In this document: piece by piece, positions 16,639-25,818 of the stretch
Position numbering within the stretch: position 1 is the stretch's first letter
Layout of the letters: each line of letters begins with the position of its first letter
Assembly (NCBI GenBank): GCA_022711435.1
Contig: JAKLFB010000039.1
Location: forward strand, 1 to 55,776
Direction of reading: 5' to 3'
Length of the DNA stretch: 55,776 bases
From: Verrucomicrobiota bacterium
Lineage (GTDB): Bacteria > Verrucomicrobiota > Verrucomicrobiia > Limisphaerales > UBA1319
Translations under genes and position numbers: made by a program
Notes under the pieces: model-generated
What the model was told of the DNA's origin: nothing
Database searches by the model: none
Seen by the model: the letters and a program-made list of their open reading frames with translations, nothing else

Positions 16639-17838
16639 ATGAGACGGCCGTTCGATTCGATGGAGTCGGTCATCGCTGATTTGCGGCGTGGCCGAATGGT
16701 CATTTTGGTGGACGACGCCGACCGGGAGAACGAAGGGGACCTGGTGATGGCGGCGGAGCACGTCACGCCCGAGGCGGTGAATTTCATGGCCAAGTGCGGC
16801 CGCGGGTTGATCTGCGTGCCGACGACCTCCGAGCGCCTCAAGCAGCTGGGGATCGAGCAGATGGTGGTGCAGAACCGGGAGGCGCACCGGACGGATTTCC
16901 AGGTGAGTGTGGATGCCGCGTCGGGGATCGCCACAGGGATCAGCGCGGCGGACCGTGCGCGGACGATCCGGGTGCTGGCGGATCCGGCGGCCGGCCCGAG
17001 CGATCTGGTCCAGCCCGGGCATGTCTTTCCGCTGCGCGCGAAGCCCGGCGGGGTTCTGCAGCGGGCCGGGCACACCGAGGCGGCGGTGGATCTCATCAAG
17101 CAGGCCGGATGCCTCCCCGTGGGAGTGATCTGCGAGATCATGAGCGAGGATGGCTCGATGGCGCGGATGCCCGAGCTGCTTCGGTTTGCGCGGAGGCATC
17201 GGCTCAAGATCGGGGCGATCGAGGACCTGATTCAGTACCGGCGCGCCCGCGAGAACCTGGTCGAGCGGGAGGAGATGGTGCGGATGCCGACCGATCTGGG
17301 CGATTTTGACCTGTATCTGTATTCGGCGAGGACCGATGGCGGCCAGCATTTGGCGCTGGTGATGGGCTCGGTGGCGGGATCCAAACCGGTTCTGGTTCGA
17401 GTCCACAGCGAGTGTTTGACCGGGGATGTGTTCGGGTCGCGGCGGTGCGACTGCGGGATCCAGCTGCGGCAGGCCTTGCGCCAGATCGCCGACGAAGGCC
17501 GCGGGGTCCTGATCTACATGCGCCAGGAGGGACGAGGGATCGGACTGGGCGCGAAGATCCGCGCCTACAAGCTCCAGGAGAAAGGACTGGACACCGTCGA
17601 GGCCAACCTCAAGCTGGGCTATCCGATGGATCTGCGCGAATACGGTCTGGGCGCGATGATCCTGGCAGATCTGGGCGTGCGGCGAATTCGATTGCTGACC
17701 AACAATCCCCGCAAGATCGTGGGCCTCCAGGGTCACGGGCTCGAAATCGTGGAGCAGGTGCCGATCCGGGTGCCGCCGAACCCTCACAACGCGAAATACC
17801 TGGCCACCAAGCGGCTCAAGATGGGGCACCTTCTTTGA
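16639..17838 (+). CDS. ribBA: Bifunctional DHBP synthase / GTP cyclohydrolase II (RibBA)
   Basis: Makes both riboflavin precursors, 399 aa. The N-terminal half (about 1-205) is 3,4-dihydroxy-2-butanone-4-phosphate synthase, with DDADRENEGDLVMAAE and the loop RAKPGGVLQRAGHTEAAVDL. The C-terminal half is GTP cyclohydrolase II, with the zinc cysteines in HSECLTGDVFGSRRCDCG and the catalytic segment YMRQEGRGIGL. Both active sites look intact, so both functions are expected. Only about 80 bases lie between the preceding terminator and the start, and no FMN riboswitch fold was recognised there. No other riboflavin gene is adjacent. Confidence 0.96.
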   Translation: MRRPFDSMESVIADLRRGRMVILVDDADRENEGDLVMAAEHVTPEAVNFMAKCGRGLICVPTTSERLKQLGIEQMVVQNREAHRTDFQVSVDAASGIATGISAADRARTIRVLADPAAGPSDLVQPGHVFPLRAKPGGVLQRAGHTEAAVDLIKQAGCLPVGVICEIMSEDGSMARMPELLRFARRHRLKIGAIEDLIQYRRARENLVEREEMVRMPTDLGDFDLYLYSARTDGGQHLALVMGSVAGSKPVLVRVHSECLTGDVFGSRRCDCGIQLRQALRQIADEGRGVLIYMRQEGRGIGLGAKIRAYKLQEKGLDTVEANLKLGYPMDLREYGLGAMILADLGVRRIRLLTNNPRKIVGLQGHGLEIVEQVPIRVPPNPHNAKYLATKRLKMGHLL

Positions 17839-17968
17839 TGGGGCAGCCGCTGGATTGCTGTCAGCACCAGCTTTCGGCCGCCCTCACACCCTCATGCCTC
17901 GCGGGGCGAGGTGATGATGGCGGGGACGCGTGCAAAAGAGCGCCGACCTTTTTGCCGGCCCGACCGCC

Positions 17969-19051
17969 CTACCCTGTCAGCCGGTCGCCGGATGGAAGGG
18001 CTCCGGGCGCCAGCGATTGCGCCAGATCGGCCGCAAAATCATCCACGTCCTGCTCGGTGGTGTCCCAGGAGCACATGAAGCGGCAGCCGCCCTGGCCGAT
18101 GAACGTGTAGAACAGCCAGCCGCGGGCGTGCATGGACTCGATGGCGGCGGGGGGAAGTTGAACGAACACCGAGTTGGCCTGCCGGGGGAACAGCACCTGA
18201 AGGCCGGGGAGGGCGCGGATTTTTTCGTGGAGCCGGGCGGCCATGCGGTTGGCGTGGCCGGCATGGCGGAGCCACGCGCCGTTTTCGAGCATGCCGATCC
18301 AGGGGGCGGCGAGGAAGCGCATCTTGGAGGCGAGCTGGCCGGCCTGTTTGCAGCGGTAATCGAACTCGGCGGCCATCTCGGGATTAAAGAAGACCACGGC
18401 TTCTCCCAGGGGCATGCCGTTCTTGGTGCCGCCGAGGCAGAGGACGTCGATGCCGGCCTGCCAGGAGATTGTCTTCGGGGCGACACCCAGCTCGGCGACG
18501 GCGTTGGTGAAGCGGGCGCCGTCCATGTGGACCCGGAGGCCGAGGGCGCGGGCGCGATCCCCGATGGCGCGGAGCTCGTCGACGGAGTAAACGGTGCCCA
18601 GTTCGGTGGCCTGGGTGATGCTGACGACCTTGGGTTTCGGATAATGGATGTCCGAACGGCGGCGGACCATGCGCTCGAGAGCGGCGAGCTCGAGCTTGCC
18701 ATCGGGGCCGGGCACCAGGAGCACCTTCGTGCCGTTGGAGAAGAACTCGGGGGCGCCGCACTCGTCGGTTTCGACGTGGGCGATATCGTGGCAGAGGATG
18801 CTGTGGTAGGAGTGGCAGAGGGAAGCCAGGGCGAGCGAGTTGGCGGCGGTGCCGTTGAAGACGAAGAAGACCTCGCACTGGGTCTCGAAGAGGTCGCGGA
18901 TCCGATCCGAGGCCTGCTCGGTCCAGGGGTCGTCTCCGTAGCTGCGGGCGTGGCTGCGGTTGGCGGCGGCGAGAGCCTCCCAGGCTTCGGGGCAGATCCC
19001 GGCATAGTTGTCGCTGGCGAACTGGCGTCGGACCTTGATATCGGGGTTCAT
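17969..19051 (-). CDS. Low-specificity L-threonine aldolase family enzyme
   Basis: PLP-dependent beta-eliminating lyase, 360 aa from the ATG at 19051, that cleaves threonine or allo-threonine to glycine and acetaldehyde. The N-terminal FASDNYAG motif, the HMDGAR motif with the PLP-nitrogen Asp177, and the Schiff-base Lys210 in LGGTKNG are all present. An alternative ATG at 19060 adds three residues; a longer frame to 19159 adds a non-homologous tail. It is divergent from galE across about 140 bases. Its stop lies 130 bases from the ribBA stop, in a spacer with a short hairpin but no T-run. Confidence 0.92.
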   Translation of the reverse strand: MNPDIKVRRQFASDNYAGICPEAWEALAAANRSHARSYGDDPWTEQASDRIRDLFETQCEVFFVFNGTAANSLALASLCHSYHSILCHDIAHVETDECGAPEFFSNGTKVLLVPGPDGKLELAALERMVRRRSDIHYPKPKVVSITQATELGTVYSVDELRAIGDRARALGLRVHMDGARFTNAVAELGVAPKTISWQAGIDVLCLGGTKNGMPLGEAVVFFNPEMAAEFDYRCKQAGQLASKMRFLAAPWIGMLENGAWLRHAGHANRMAARLHEKIRALPGLQVLFPRQANSVFVQLPPAAIESMHARGWLFYTFIGQGGCRFMCSWDTTEQDVDDFAADLAQSLAPGALPSGDRLTG

Positions 19052-19188
19052 GATTTGCATCGAGGGCCGGCGCGCGCGGGGCAGGCCCATGGCGGCTTTT
19101 GTATACGCCGCCGGGAAATAATGCAACTGGAAGGCATGGGGTGCGATTGATCGTGCCATTCCGGCTGGCCGGGGATAGAGTGCGCGCC

Positions 19189-20160
19189 ATGAATGTGCTG
19201 GTCACGGGCGGAGCGGGGTATATCGGGTCGGTGTGCGTCGAGGTTCTGCTCGATGCGGGCCATGAGGTTGCCGTGTTTGACAATCTGACCGAGGGTCATC
19301 GGTCGGCAGTCGATCCGCGCGCGCGGTTCATCGTGGGCTGTCTGAGCGACCGGGAGGAGGCGGCGGCGGCGCTCCGGGCGAGCCGGGCGGAAGCCGTCAT
19401 CCATTTTGCCGCCTCGGCCCTGGTGGGGGAATCGATGAAGAACCCGGGCAAGTACTTCCGCAACAATGTTGCCCATGGGCTGAACCTGCTCGACGCCATG
19501 GTCAAGGCGGGGGCGCGGAAGGTGGTGTTCAGCTCGACCTGTGCGACCTATGGGATGCCGGATCGCGTGCCGATTGGCGAGGACACCCCCCAGCGGCCGA
19601 TCAATCCCTACGGGGAATCGAAGCGGATGTTCGAGCGCGTGCTCGAGTGGTACCGCCAGGTTCACGGGCTCGAGTTTGTGGCGTTCCGGTATTTCAACGC
19701 GGCAGGCGCGACCGCGCGGTGCGGGGAGCATCATCGCCAAGAGACCCATCTGATCCCCCGGATTCTGGGGGTGGCGCTGGGGCAGGCATCGGCTGCGGAG
19801 GTTTACGGGGTGGATTATCCCACGCCGGACCGCACGTGCGTGCGGGATTATATCCACGTGGTGGATCTTGCGGATGCGCACGTCCGGGCGATGGGGCCGG
19901 GGCCGATCGGATTTTACAATCTGGGCAACGGGGACGGGTACTCGGTGCGGGAGGTGATTCGGGCATGCGAGAGAGTGACGGGGCGTGCGATCCCGGTGGT
20001 GGAGAAGCCGCGCCGGCCCGGGGATCCGCCCGTGCTGGTGGCTGCCGCCGAGAAGGCCAGGATCGAGCTGGGCTGGCGGCCCAGGCACGCGAGCCTGGAT
20101 GAGATCGTGGCCTCGGCGTGGCGCTGGCACCGGGATCACCCGCAGGGCTACGAAGATTAG
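19189..20160 (+). CDS. galE: UDP-glucose 4-epimerase
   Basis: NAD-dependent extended short-chain dehydrogenase, 323 aa, interconverting UDP-glucose and UDP-galactose. The Rossmann motif TGGAGYIGS (6-14) and the catalytic pair Tyr141/Lys145 in NPYGESK are present, with the usual SSTCATYG serine/threonine region before them. RYFNAAGA and the C-terminal DYIHVVDLADAH motif are typical of GalE. Start MNVLVTGGAG at 19189 is fixed by homology. It overlaps tail-to-tail with the MFS gene: the two stop codons share 20157-20160. Confidence 0.95.
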   Translation: MNVLVTGGAGYIGSVCVEVLLDAGHEVAVFDNLTEGHRSAVDPRARFIVGCLSDREEAAAALRASRAEAVIHFAASALVGESMKNPGKYFRNNVAHGLNLLDAMVKAGARKVVFSSTCATYGMPDRVPIGEDTPQRPINPYGESKRMFERVLEWYRQVHGLEFVAFRYFNAAGATARCGEHHRQETHLIPRILGVALGQASAAEVYGVDYPTPDRTCVRDYIHVVDLADAHVRAMGPGPIGFYNLGNGDGYSVREVIRACERVTGRAIPVVEKPRRPGDPPVLVAAAEKARIELGWRPRHASLDEIVASAWRWHRDHPQGYED

Positions 20161-21356
20161 GCGGTTGGCGGCGAATCGCGCCGCAGGAACGTATGGCGGA
20201 GGCGATGCGAGGCGAGCCAGCCGCTCGCCAGGGCGACGCCGCCGCAGACGAGATAGGGGAGGGCCGGATGCCATTCGAACAGCCCGCCGGCGAACAGCGG
20301 TCCCAGGATCCGAGCCAGGCTGCCGGCGCTCTGGGCAACCCCCAGGTTGGCCCCCTGCTCGCGCTCCGGGGTGGCCATCGAGATGAGGCCGAAGATGGGA
20401 GGGCGATTGATGCCCGAACCCAAGGCCAGCAGCGCCAGCGCGCCCAGCAGCGCAGGCAGCGAGCGCGCGAAGGGCAAGCCGATCAGGCTCGCTCCGATGA
20501 CCGCGAAGCTGACGGCGATGAGGCGCGATTCGCCCAGCCGGCGGACCAGGCGGCGAATCAGGCCGCCCTGGATCAGGGCGGAGAGAACCCCGCTGAAGGC
20601 AAACAGGTAGCTGACATGGACCTCGTCGAAATGGAAGGTGTGCTTGACGAGAAGGGCGAGTGTGGTCTCATAGCACGCAAAACAAAATGTGGCCAGAAAA
20701 AATAGCCCGATTAAAAGGCCCACGCTCGGCTGGGCCAGGGTGTGGGTCCATTGGCTGACCCGGGGGCGCGCGGGGACGTGGTCCGAGGATGGGCGGCGGC
20801 TCTCCGGCAGGACGAGGCAGGCGAGGAGGAAGTTGGCGGTGCACAGGGCGACGGCGACCCAGCCCGGAGCCGCCAGGCCGTAGGGCCGGCTCAATCCTCC
20901 GAGCAAGGGGCCGAAGATGAAGCCCAGTCCGAATGCCATGCCGACCAGGCCCATTCGCGCGGAGCGCTGTTCGGGCGGGGTGATGTCGGCGATGTAGGCC
21001 TGGACGACGTTGATGTTGCCGCCGCAGGCGCCGGCGAAGCTGCGGGAGACCAGGAGCAGCCAGAGCCCGTGCCGGCCGCCGAGCGCCGAAGCCCATGTGA
21101 AGATGCCGTAGGCGATGGCGCCGCCGGCCAGGCTGATGAGCAGGACGGGCCGGCGCCCGATCCGGTCGGACAATCGTCCCCAGCAGGGCGCGAAGAGAAA
21201 CTGCATGACGGAGAACGAGGCGATGATCAGGCCGATCGTCACTCCGGAAGCGCCGAACCGCTGGCTGTAGAGCGGGAGCAGAGGCATCACGATCCCGAAG
21301 CCGATCAGGTCAATGAACACCGTCAGGAAAATGACCAGCAGCGAAGGCCTTTTCAT
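20157..21356 (-). CDS. MFS efflux transporter (TetA/DHA1-like)
   Basis: Twelve-helix major facilitator of the proton-drug antiporter type, 399 aa. Motif A is seen as GRLSDRIGRRPVLL in the loop after helix 2. The protein starts with FLTVFIDLIGFGIVMPLLPLY, typical of TetA-like proteins. An FGPLLGG motif C-like segment follows in helix 5, and a central loop with SSDHVPARPR separates the two halves. Substrate is unknown; resistance to tetracycline specifically should not be assumed. The start MKRPSLL at 21356 is chosen over 21530 because the upstream 58 residues are Pro/Arg-rich and non-homologous. It lies downstream of the TolC-like gene, with about 150 bases between. Confidence 0.9.
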   Translation of the reverse strand: MKRPSLLVIFLTVFIDLIGFGIVMPLLPLYSQRFGASGVTIGLIIASFSVMQFLFAPCWGRLSDRIGRRPVLLISLAGGAIAYGIFTWASALGGRHGLWLLLVSRSFAGACGGNINVVQAYIADITPPEQRSARMGLVGMAFGLGFIFGPLLGGLSRPYGLAAPGWVAVALCTANFLLACLVLPESRRPSSDHVPARPRVSQWTHTLAQPSVGLLIGLFFLATFCFACYETTLALLVKHTFHFDEVHVSYLFAFSGVLSALIQGGLIRRLVRRLGESRLIAVSFAVIGASLIGLPFARSLPALLGALALLALGSGINRPPIFGLISMATPEREQGANLGVAQSAGSLARILGPLFAGGLFEWHPALPYLVCGGVALASGWLASHRLRHTFLRRDSPPTA

Positions 21357-21507
21357 GCGGTGTGGAGATCGAGCCCGGCGCCGATGGCCGCGGCGGGGGG
21401 GATCGGTCCCTGCGTGCCAGCGCTGAGGCCAGCGCGCAAGCCCGGCCGGCGGGCGCGATGGCGGGGTGCGGGGGCGGCGGGCGGGGGCGAAGGGGTGGGG
21501 ACCAATT

Positions 21508-22935
21508 TCACGGTTGAGCCGGCTCGACAAACGCGTGGCCGATGGCGCGTTCGAGCCGGGCGCGGGCGACGGCGTAATCGCGAAGGGCCTGGAAGCGGGT
21601 GGTGCGCGCTTCGGTCAACGAGGTTTCGGCGTCGAGCAGATCGAGCTGGGTGCCCGTGCCGGCTTCGTTGCGGGCCTGGGCCAGCCGCAGGGCTTCCTCG
21701 GCCAGGAGCGTCACGTTCTGCTGCGCCTCGAGGACTTCGCGGGACTCGATGAAATTGGAGTAGGCGGTGCGCACCTCGATCTCGATGCGCCGGGCGGCAT
21801 CCTCCAGATCGACCTGGGCCTTGCGTTCGAGGGCCTTGGCCTCGTCGACCTTGCCCTTGGTGTAGAGCCCGTCAAAAAGGTCCCAGGACCCTTCGACGCC
21901 GATAGCCCAGCCGTGGACCGATGCCGACAGATCGGAAGCGAAGCTCGAGTTGCGCCCCGAGTATCCGGCGAAACCCTGGATGCGCGGGAGGTAGCCGGCT
22001 CGGGCGGAGCGGACCGCCTCGGTGCGGATCTGCTCGAGCTTTTGGAGGGCGGCGAGCTCGGGGCGGCGCTGGAGGGCCTGGGCGATGGCCTCGGGCAGCT
22101 GGATCGGATAGGGGAGATATTCGAGCTGGCCCGAGAGCTGGAGAGGAAGGTCTTCGAGGACCTCGCGGGGCAGGTTGTAGCCGAGGGCGTTCGACAGGTT
22201 GTTTTTCGCGATGCGATAGGCGTTGCGGGCGCGGATGAGCCGGGGCATCGCGTTGGTCAGCTCGACGCCGGCGCGGAGGAAATTGAAGCGGGGAACGGTG
22301 CCGGCCTCGTAGCGGCTGCGGGTGTCGGTGAGCTCCTTGCGCAGGAGCTCGATGGAGGCCTCCTGGACCTGGATCTGGTTGGTGGCGGACAGGACGTCGA
22401 AAAAGGCGGTGCGCACCTCGAGGATGGTGTCAGCGACGATGGCCTGGTGGCGGAGGATGGCCTGCTCGCGCGTCAGACGTGCGGTGCGGATGGCAGCGGC
22501 CATCCGGCCGCCTTCGAAAACCGACTGCACCACCTGGACGCCGCCGTTCCAGGATTCGGTCGGGGCGCGGAAGGCGCCGCTCATCGAGGACCCGCCGGGG
22601 ATGCCGGAGAGATCCGGGACTTCGATCAGTCCGTCGTCGATCGTCTGGAACTTGCCGGCGGCGACGACTTTGGGGATGGCGATGGCGCGGGTCTGGATGG
22701 CGACGCCGTAAGCGGCCTGGAGATCGCTCTGGGAGCGCAGGATGGCGCTGTTCCGGTCCAGGGCGATATCGAGGCAATCCTGCAGCGACAGCGGGCGGGA
22801 GAGCCAGTTCGAGGAGAGATTCGATGGTTCGAGTGTGGCGGCGGTCTCGGCGGCGCGGCTGCGGGATCCATCCCAGGAGCCTGCCAGAATCCCCCCCGCA
22901 ACCGCCACGATAAGGACCGATCCGATCGAGCGCAT
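21508..22935 (-). CDS. TolC-family outer-membrane efflux protein
   Basis: Outer-membrane channel component, 475 aa. An N-terminal signal peptide (MRSIGSVLIVAVAGGILAG) is followed by two repeats of the OEP type. The first contains LSLQDCLDIALDRNSAI and a long helical region to about residue 240. The second begins YPIQLPEAIAQALQRRPEL and ends with AGTGTQLDLLDAETSLTEAR, the signature of the family. The gene reads toward the MFS exporter but no membrane-fusion protein is present, so their partnership is uncertain. The start MRSIG at 22935 is preferred because it gives a clean signal peptide; a longer frame begins at 22974. Confidence 0.92.
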   Translation of the reverse strand: MRSIGSVLIVAVAGGILAGSWDGSRSRAAETAATLEPSNLSSNWLSRPLSLQDCLDIALDRNSAILRSQSDLQAAYGVAIQTRAIAIPKVVAAGKFQTIDDGLIEVPDLSGIPGGSSMSGAFRAPTESWNGGVQVVQSVFEGGRMAAAIRTARLTREQAILRHQAIVADTILEVRTAFFDVLSATNQIQVQEASIELLRKELTDTRSRYEAGTVPRFNFLRAGVELTNAMPRLIRARNAYRIAKNNLSNALGYNLPREVLEDLPLQLSGQLEYLPYPIQLPEAIAQALQRRPELAALQKLEQIRTEAVRSARAGYLPRIQGFAGYSGRNSSFASDLSASVHGWAIGVEGSWDLFDGLYTKGKVDEAKALERKAQVDLEDAARRIEIEVRTAYSNFIESREVLEAQQNVTLLAEEALRLAQARNEAGTGTQLDLLDAETSLTEARTTRFQALRDYAVARARLERAIGHAFVEPAQP

Positions 22936-23242
22936 GAGACCGATCCTAACGACAACCCAATCGCCAGGCAACAAGTGTGTGGAGCCGACCGCAGCCGGGA
23001 TGCCGATCCGTTATCCGCCGCGTCGTCCTAATCCGGGCCGTCTGGCCCGAAAATCCTTTTTCCGAGGGCGTCGATCCCTTAACCTGCGCCCGGCACGGAT
23101 CGGTCCGAGCCGCGATTGTCCGCCGGGGGCGCGGGAGCGGGGGCGGCCTCGGTTCCGATGCCGGTCGCAGGACCGATGAGAGCATGAAAACGAGCAAGCG
23201 TTCGCCAGAGGGCTCGCCGCGCGGGCTGCCGCTGGCAAGCCT
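22936..23242. other. 307-base divergent intergenic region
   Basis: Lies between the divergent TolC-family and glycosyltransferase genes and should hold both promoters. A hairpin with 6-bp stem CGGGCC/GGCCCG (23034-23049) is present but has no T-run on either strand. No convincing -35/-10 pair was found. The last 60 bases contain a short leader ORF described separately. Confidence 0.6.
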
Positions 23243-23246
23243 ATGA
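23184..23246 (+). CDS. Possible 20-codon leader ORF overlapping the glycosyltransferase start
   Basis: ATG at 23184 opens a frame encoding MKTSKRSPEGSPRGLPLASL. Its TGA (23244-23246) overlaps the ATG of the glycosyltransferase gene (23243-23245) as ATGA. The arrangement would allow translational coupling. The peptide itself is basic and featureless. Chance is a real alternative at this length. Confidence 0.3.
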   Translation: MKTSKRSPEGSPRGLPLASL

Positions 23247-24508
23247 GGCTGGCGTTCCTGACCCACGAGCCGTTCTATCCGCCGTCGGGGGGCGGATCCG
23301 CCGAGGCCATCTACCTGGCGGAAGAGTGGGTGCGCCGGGGACACCAGGTGCACGTGTTCTGCCCGGCCGTCATGGATCCCCACGGCGTGCGGGATCGGTT
23401 CGGCGTGGCGCTGCACCAGTTCACCGCATGGCCGATGGGGCGAGCCACCCCCTGGCGGAACATCAAGTACCTGCTCTACCCGTTCGCTCTGCAGCGAATG
23501 GTCCAGGAGGCGGCGATGGCGGTGCCGTTCGACCTGGTGTTTGCCCAGCACTCGATCGCGGCGGTGGCGGCCGGGCGGTTGAGACGGCGGCTGGGGTTGC
23601 CGGTGGCGATGAATTTTCTGGATTACCTGACCGCGTTTTTGGAGACGTGGCCGCCGTACCTGGCGCCGCGCTGGCTGGTCCGCCGGCTCGAGCGGTTCGA
23701 GATCCGGCTGCCGAGCCGGCAGGATGCCGATGGCATTCTGACCGTTTCGGACGAGCTGGCCGACCATTTCGTCCGCGAGGGGTATCCCCGGGAGCGAGTC
23801 CGCCCGATCTATTTCGGGTTTGATCGCCGATGGTTTTCGCGGCGCAAGCCGGCGCAGGAGACGCCGGCGGGGCAGGGGCCCTTGGTGGCGATGCATGGCT
23901 CCCTGGATTGGCATCATCTGGGCCGCATCGCGGCCGACACGGTCGCGGCTGTGGCGCGGCGGCGGCCGGACGCGCGGTTTCGGTTCATCGGGCCGCCGAC
24001 GGCTGCGCGGCAGCGATTTGAGCGGGAGGTCTTGCGCCAGGTTCCAGGCGCCAGGATCGAGACGATCGATTTCGTGCCCTACGCGCAGGTGGCGGAGCAT
24101 TTGGCGGAGGCGGCGGTGGGGCTGGTGCCATATGAAGAATCGACGGGCGTGCACTGCGCGTTTGTGGCCAAGGCGGTCGAGTATCTGGCGCTGGGGATCC
24201 CGACGGCGTGCACGGCGCTTCGAGGGCTGCAGCGGTATTTTGCCGACGAGCCATTGATCCGGTTCGCGGAGTTCAGCGGCCAGGCGCTCGGGGCCGAGGT
24301 GATCCGCTGGCTCGACGAGCCGGCGGCGAACCGGGCGGCATGGGGCGAGGCGGCGGCAGCACGGGTGGCGCGCGAGCTCGATTGGGGTCCGATCGCGCGG
24401 CGGGCCGCCGATTTCGTCGAGGCGATCCTGGCGCAAGCGCCCTCCCCACGGCGCGCCGGCCCGGCAGCGGCAGCCGAGGCGGGCCGATCGGAGGCGGGGG
24501 GCTCATGA
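23243..24508 (+). CDS. GT-B glycosyltransferase (family 4-like)
   Basis: Cytoplasmic, membrane-associated glycosyltransferase, 421 aa. The N-terminal acceptor domain opens with AFLTHEPFYPPSGGGSAEAIYLAEEW, the glycine-rich loop typical of GT4 enzymes. The C-terminal domain shows GPLVAMHGSLDWHHLGR, RFRFIGPP and the nucleotide-sugar segment VGLVPYEESTGVHCAFVAKAVEYLALGIP, equivalent to the E-x7-E region. Donor and acceptor sugars are unknown. The last 30 residues are Ala/Pro/Gly-rich. Its stop overlaps the flippase start by four bases (24505-24508), so the two probably act together on a lipid-linked glycan. Confidence 0.88.
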   Translation: MRLAFLTHEPFYPPSGGGSAEAIYLAEEWVRRGHQVHVFCPAVMDPHGVRDRFGVALHQFTAWPMGRATPWRNIKYLLYPFALQRMVQEAAMAVPFDLVFAQHSIAAVAAGRLRRRLGLPVAMNFLDYLTAFLETWPPYLAPRWLVRRLERFEIRLPSRQDADGILTVSDELADHFVREGYPRERVRPIYFGFDRRWFSRRKPAQETPAGQGPLVAMHGSLDWHHLGRIAADTVAAVARRRPDARFRFIGPPTAARQRFEREVLRQVPGARIETIDFVPYAQVAEHLAEAAVGLVPYEESTGVHCAFVAKAVEYLALGIPTACTALRGLQRYFADEPLIRFAEFSGQALGAEVIRWLDEPAANRAAWGEAAAARVARELDWGPIARRAADFVEAILAQAPSPRRAGPAAAAEAGRSEAGGS

Positions 24509-25818
24509 GCGTCTCGAGCGGCATGGCCTCGTTCTTCCGCCAGGGCAGCTGGATGGTCGTGGCGACGGTCGGCAGCGGCGTCTTCATGTCGGCCGTGCAC
24601 GTGGTGGCCGCCTCGATGGCGAAGGCCGAATACGGCGTGTTTTTCACCCTGCTGCGAGTCTTTCTGCTGATGGGGATCCCCGCCCTGGGGCTGCAGACGG
24701 TCTTCGCGCAACAGGCGGCGGCGGCGCACACCGAGACGCAGGATCGCGAGCTGGCGCAGACCACCCGGTCGGTGTTGCGGGTCACGTTTCTGGTCTGGCT
24801 GGGGATGGCGGCGGCCGCGGCGGCATCGAGCCAGGTCTTGCTGCGGCAGCTCAAGATCGGCAATCCGATAGCGTTGTGGCTGACGGTCGGGTTGGGCCTG
24901 TCCGCGCTTTGGCTGCCGGTGCTCAAAGGGCTTCTCCAGGGGCGCCAGGCCTTCACCGGTCTGGGCGGGGTGATGATCCTCGACGGCGTGGGCCGGTTCC
25001 TGGCAGTGGCGGTGATCGTGCTGGGGTTGGGCGGCCAGGCGGCGGGGGGATTGCTGGGAGCGCTCGTGGGCCAGTGGCTGGCGATCCTGGTGGCGGCCTG
25101 GCTCACCCGGCATTGGTGGCGAGGGGCGGGCGCGCCATTCCTGTGGCGGCCATGGCTGCGGAGAGTCGTGCCGCTGACCCTGGGGCCGGGCGCGGTGCTG
25201 GTGATGTGCAACGCGGATATTCTCATGGTCCAGGCCGTGTTTCCGGAGCAGCAGACACCCTATTACATGGCCGGCGCCATGGTGGGCTTCGCGCTGGTTC
25301 AATTCGCCACCCCTCTGGCGGCGGTGATGTTTCCCAAGCTGGTGCGCAGCCGGGCCCGGGCCGAGCGCAGCGACGCCATGCAGTGGACGCTGATCTCGAC
25401 CTTCGCCATGGGCGCCCTGGCCGCCATCGGCAGCACGCTCCTCCCCGAGCTGCCGCTGCGCGTGCTCTATTTCCGAAATCCGGACTTTGTGCAGGCGGCG
25501 CCCCTGGTGCCGTGGTTCGCCTGGGCGATGCTGATGGTGACGCTGGCCAATGTGCTGATCAACAATCTCCTGGCGGCGGGGCGCTATCGGGTGGTTCCTT
25601 GGCTGGCGCTATTGGCGGGCGCCTACGTCGCGGCGCTGCTCGGGTGCCGGGGCTATCTCGCGCAGCTCGAGACGGCGGCCGCCTTTGGGGCCGTGGTCCG
25701 GATCCTGACGGGATTCAGCGCGCTGCTCTTCGCGATGGTGGCATGGTTCACGTGGGGCTGCCCGAGGGCCGCGTCCGATCACCGATCCGACGAGCTGCCC
25801 GCGCTGCCTCGGGGCTGA
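24505..25818 (+). CDS. Polysaccharide flippase (Wzx/MATE-like)
   Basis: Integral membrane protein, 437 aa, with about 12 hydrophobic segments over its whole length. It begins FFRQGSWMVVATVGSGVFMS and continues with YGVFFTLLRVFLLMGIPALGLQTVF, the pattern of the oligosaccharide flippase family that moves lipid-linked sugar units across the inner membrane. The AEYGVF motif after helix 2 is characteristic. The start codon overlaps the glycosyltransferase stop. The last 40 bases overlap, in the antisense sense, with the end of the M61-type peptidase gene (25779-25818). A polymerase gene is not seen nearby. Confidence 0.88.
   Translation: MSVSSGMASFFRQGSWMVVATVGSGVFMSAVHVVAASMAKAEYGVFFTLLRVFLLMGIPALGLQTVFAQQAAAAHTETQDRELAQTTRSVLRVTFLVWLGMAAAAAASSQVLLRQLKIGNPIALWLTVGLGLSALWLPVLKGLLQGRQAFTGLGGVMILDGVGRFLAVAVIVLGLGGQAAGGLLGALVGQWLAILVAAWLTRHWWRGAGAPFLWRPWLRRVVPLTLGPGAVLVMCNADILMVQAVFPEQQTPYYMAGAMVGFALVQFATPLAAVMFPKLVRSRARAERSDAMQWTLISTFAMGALAAIGSTLLPELPLRVLYFRNPDFVQAAPLVPWFAWAMLMVTLANVLINNLLAAGRYRVVPWLALLAGAYVAALLGCRGYLAQLETAAAFGAVVRILTGFSALLFAMVAWFTWGCPRAASDHRSDELPALPRG

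Noticed and set aside
17897..17911. Hairpin CCTCGC-GGG-GCGAGG after ribBA
   Set aside because: The stem is short and not followed by a T-run on either strand, so it is not a supported terminator.
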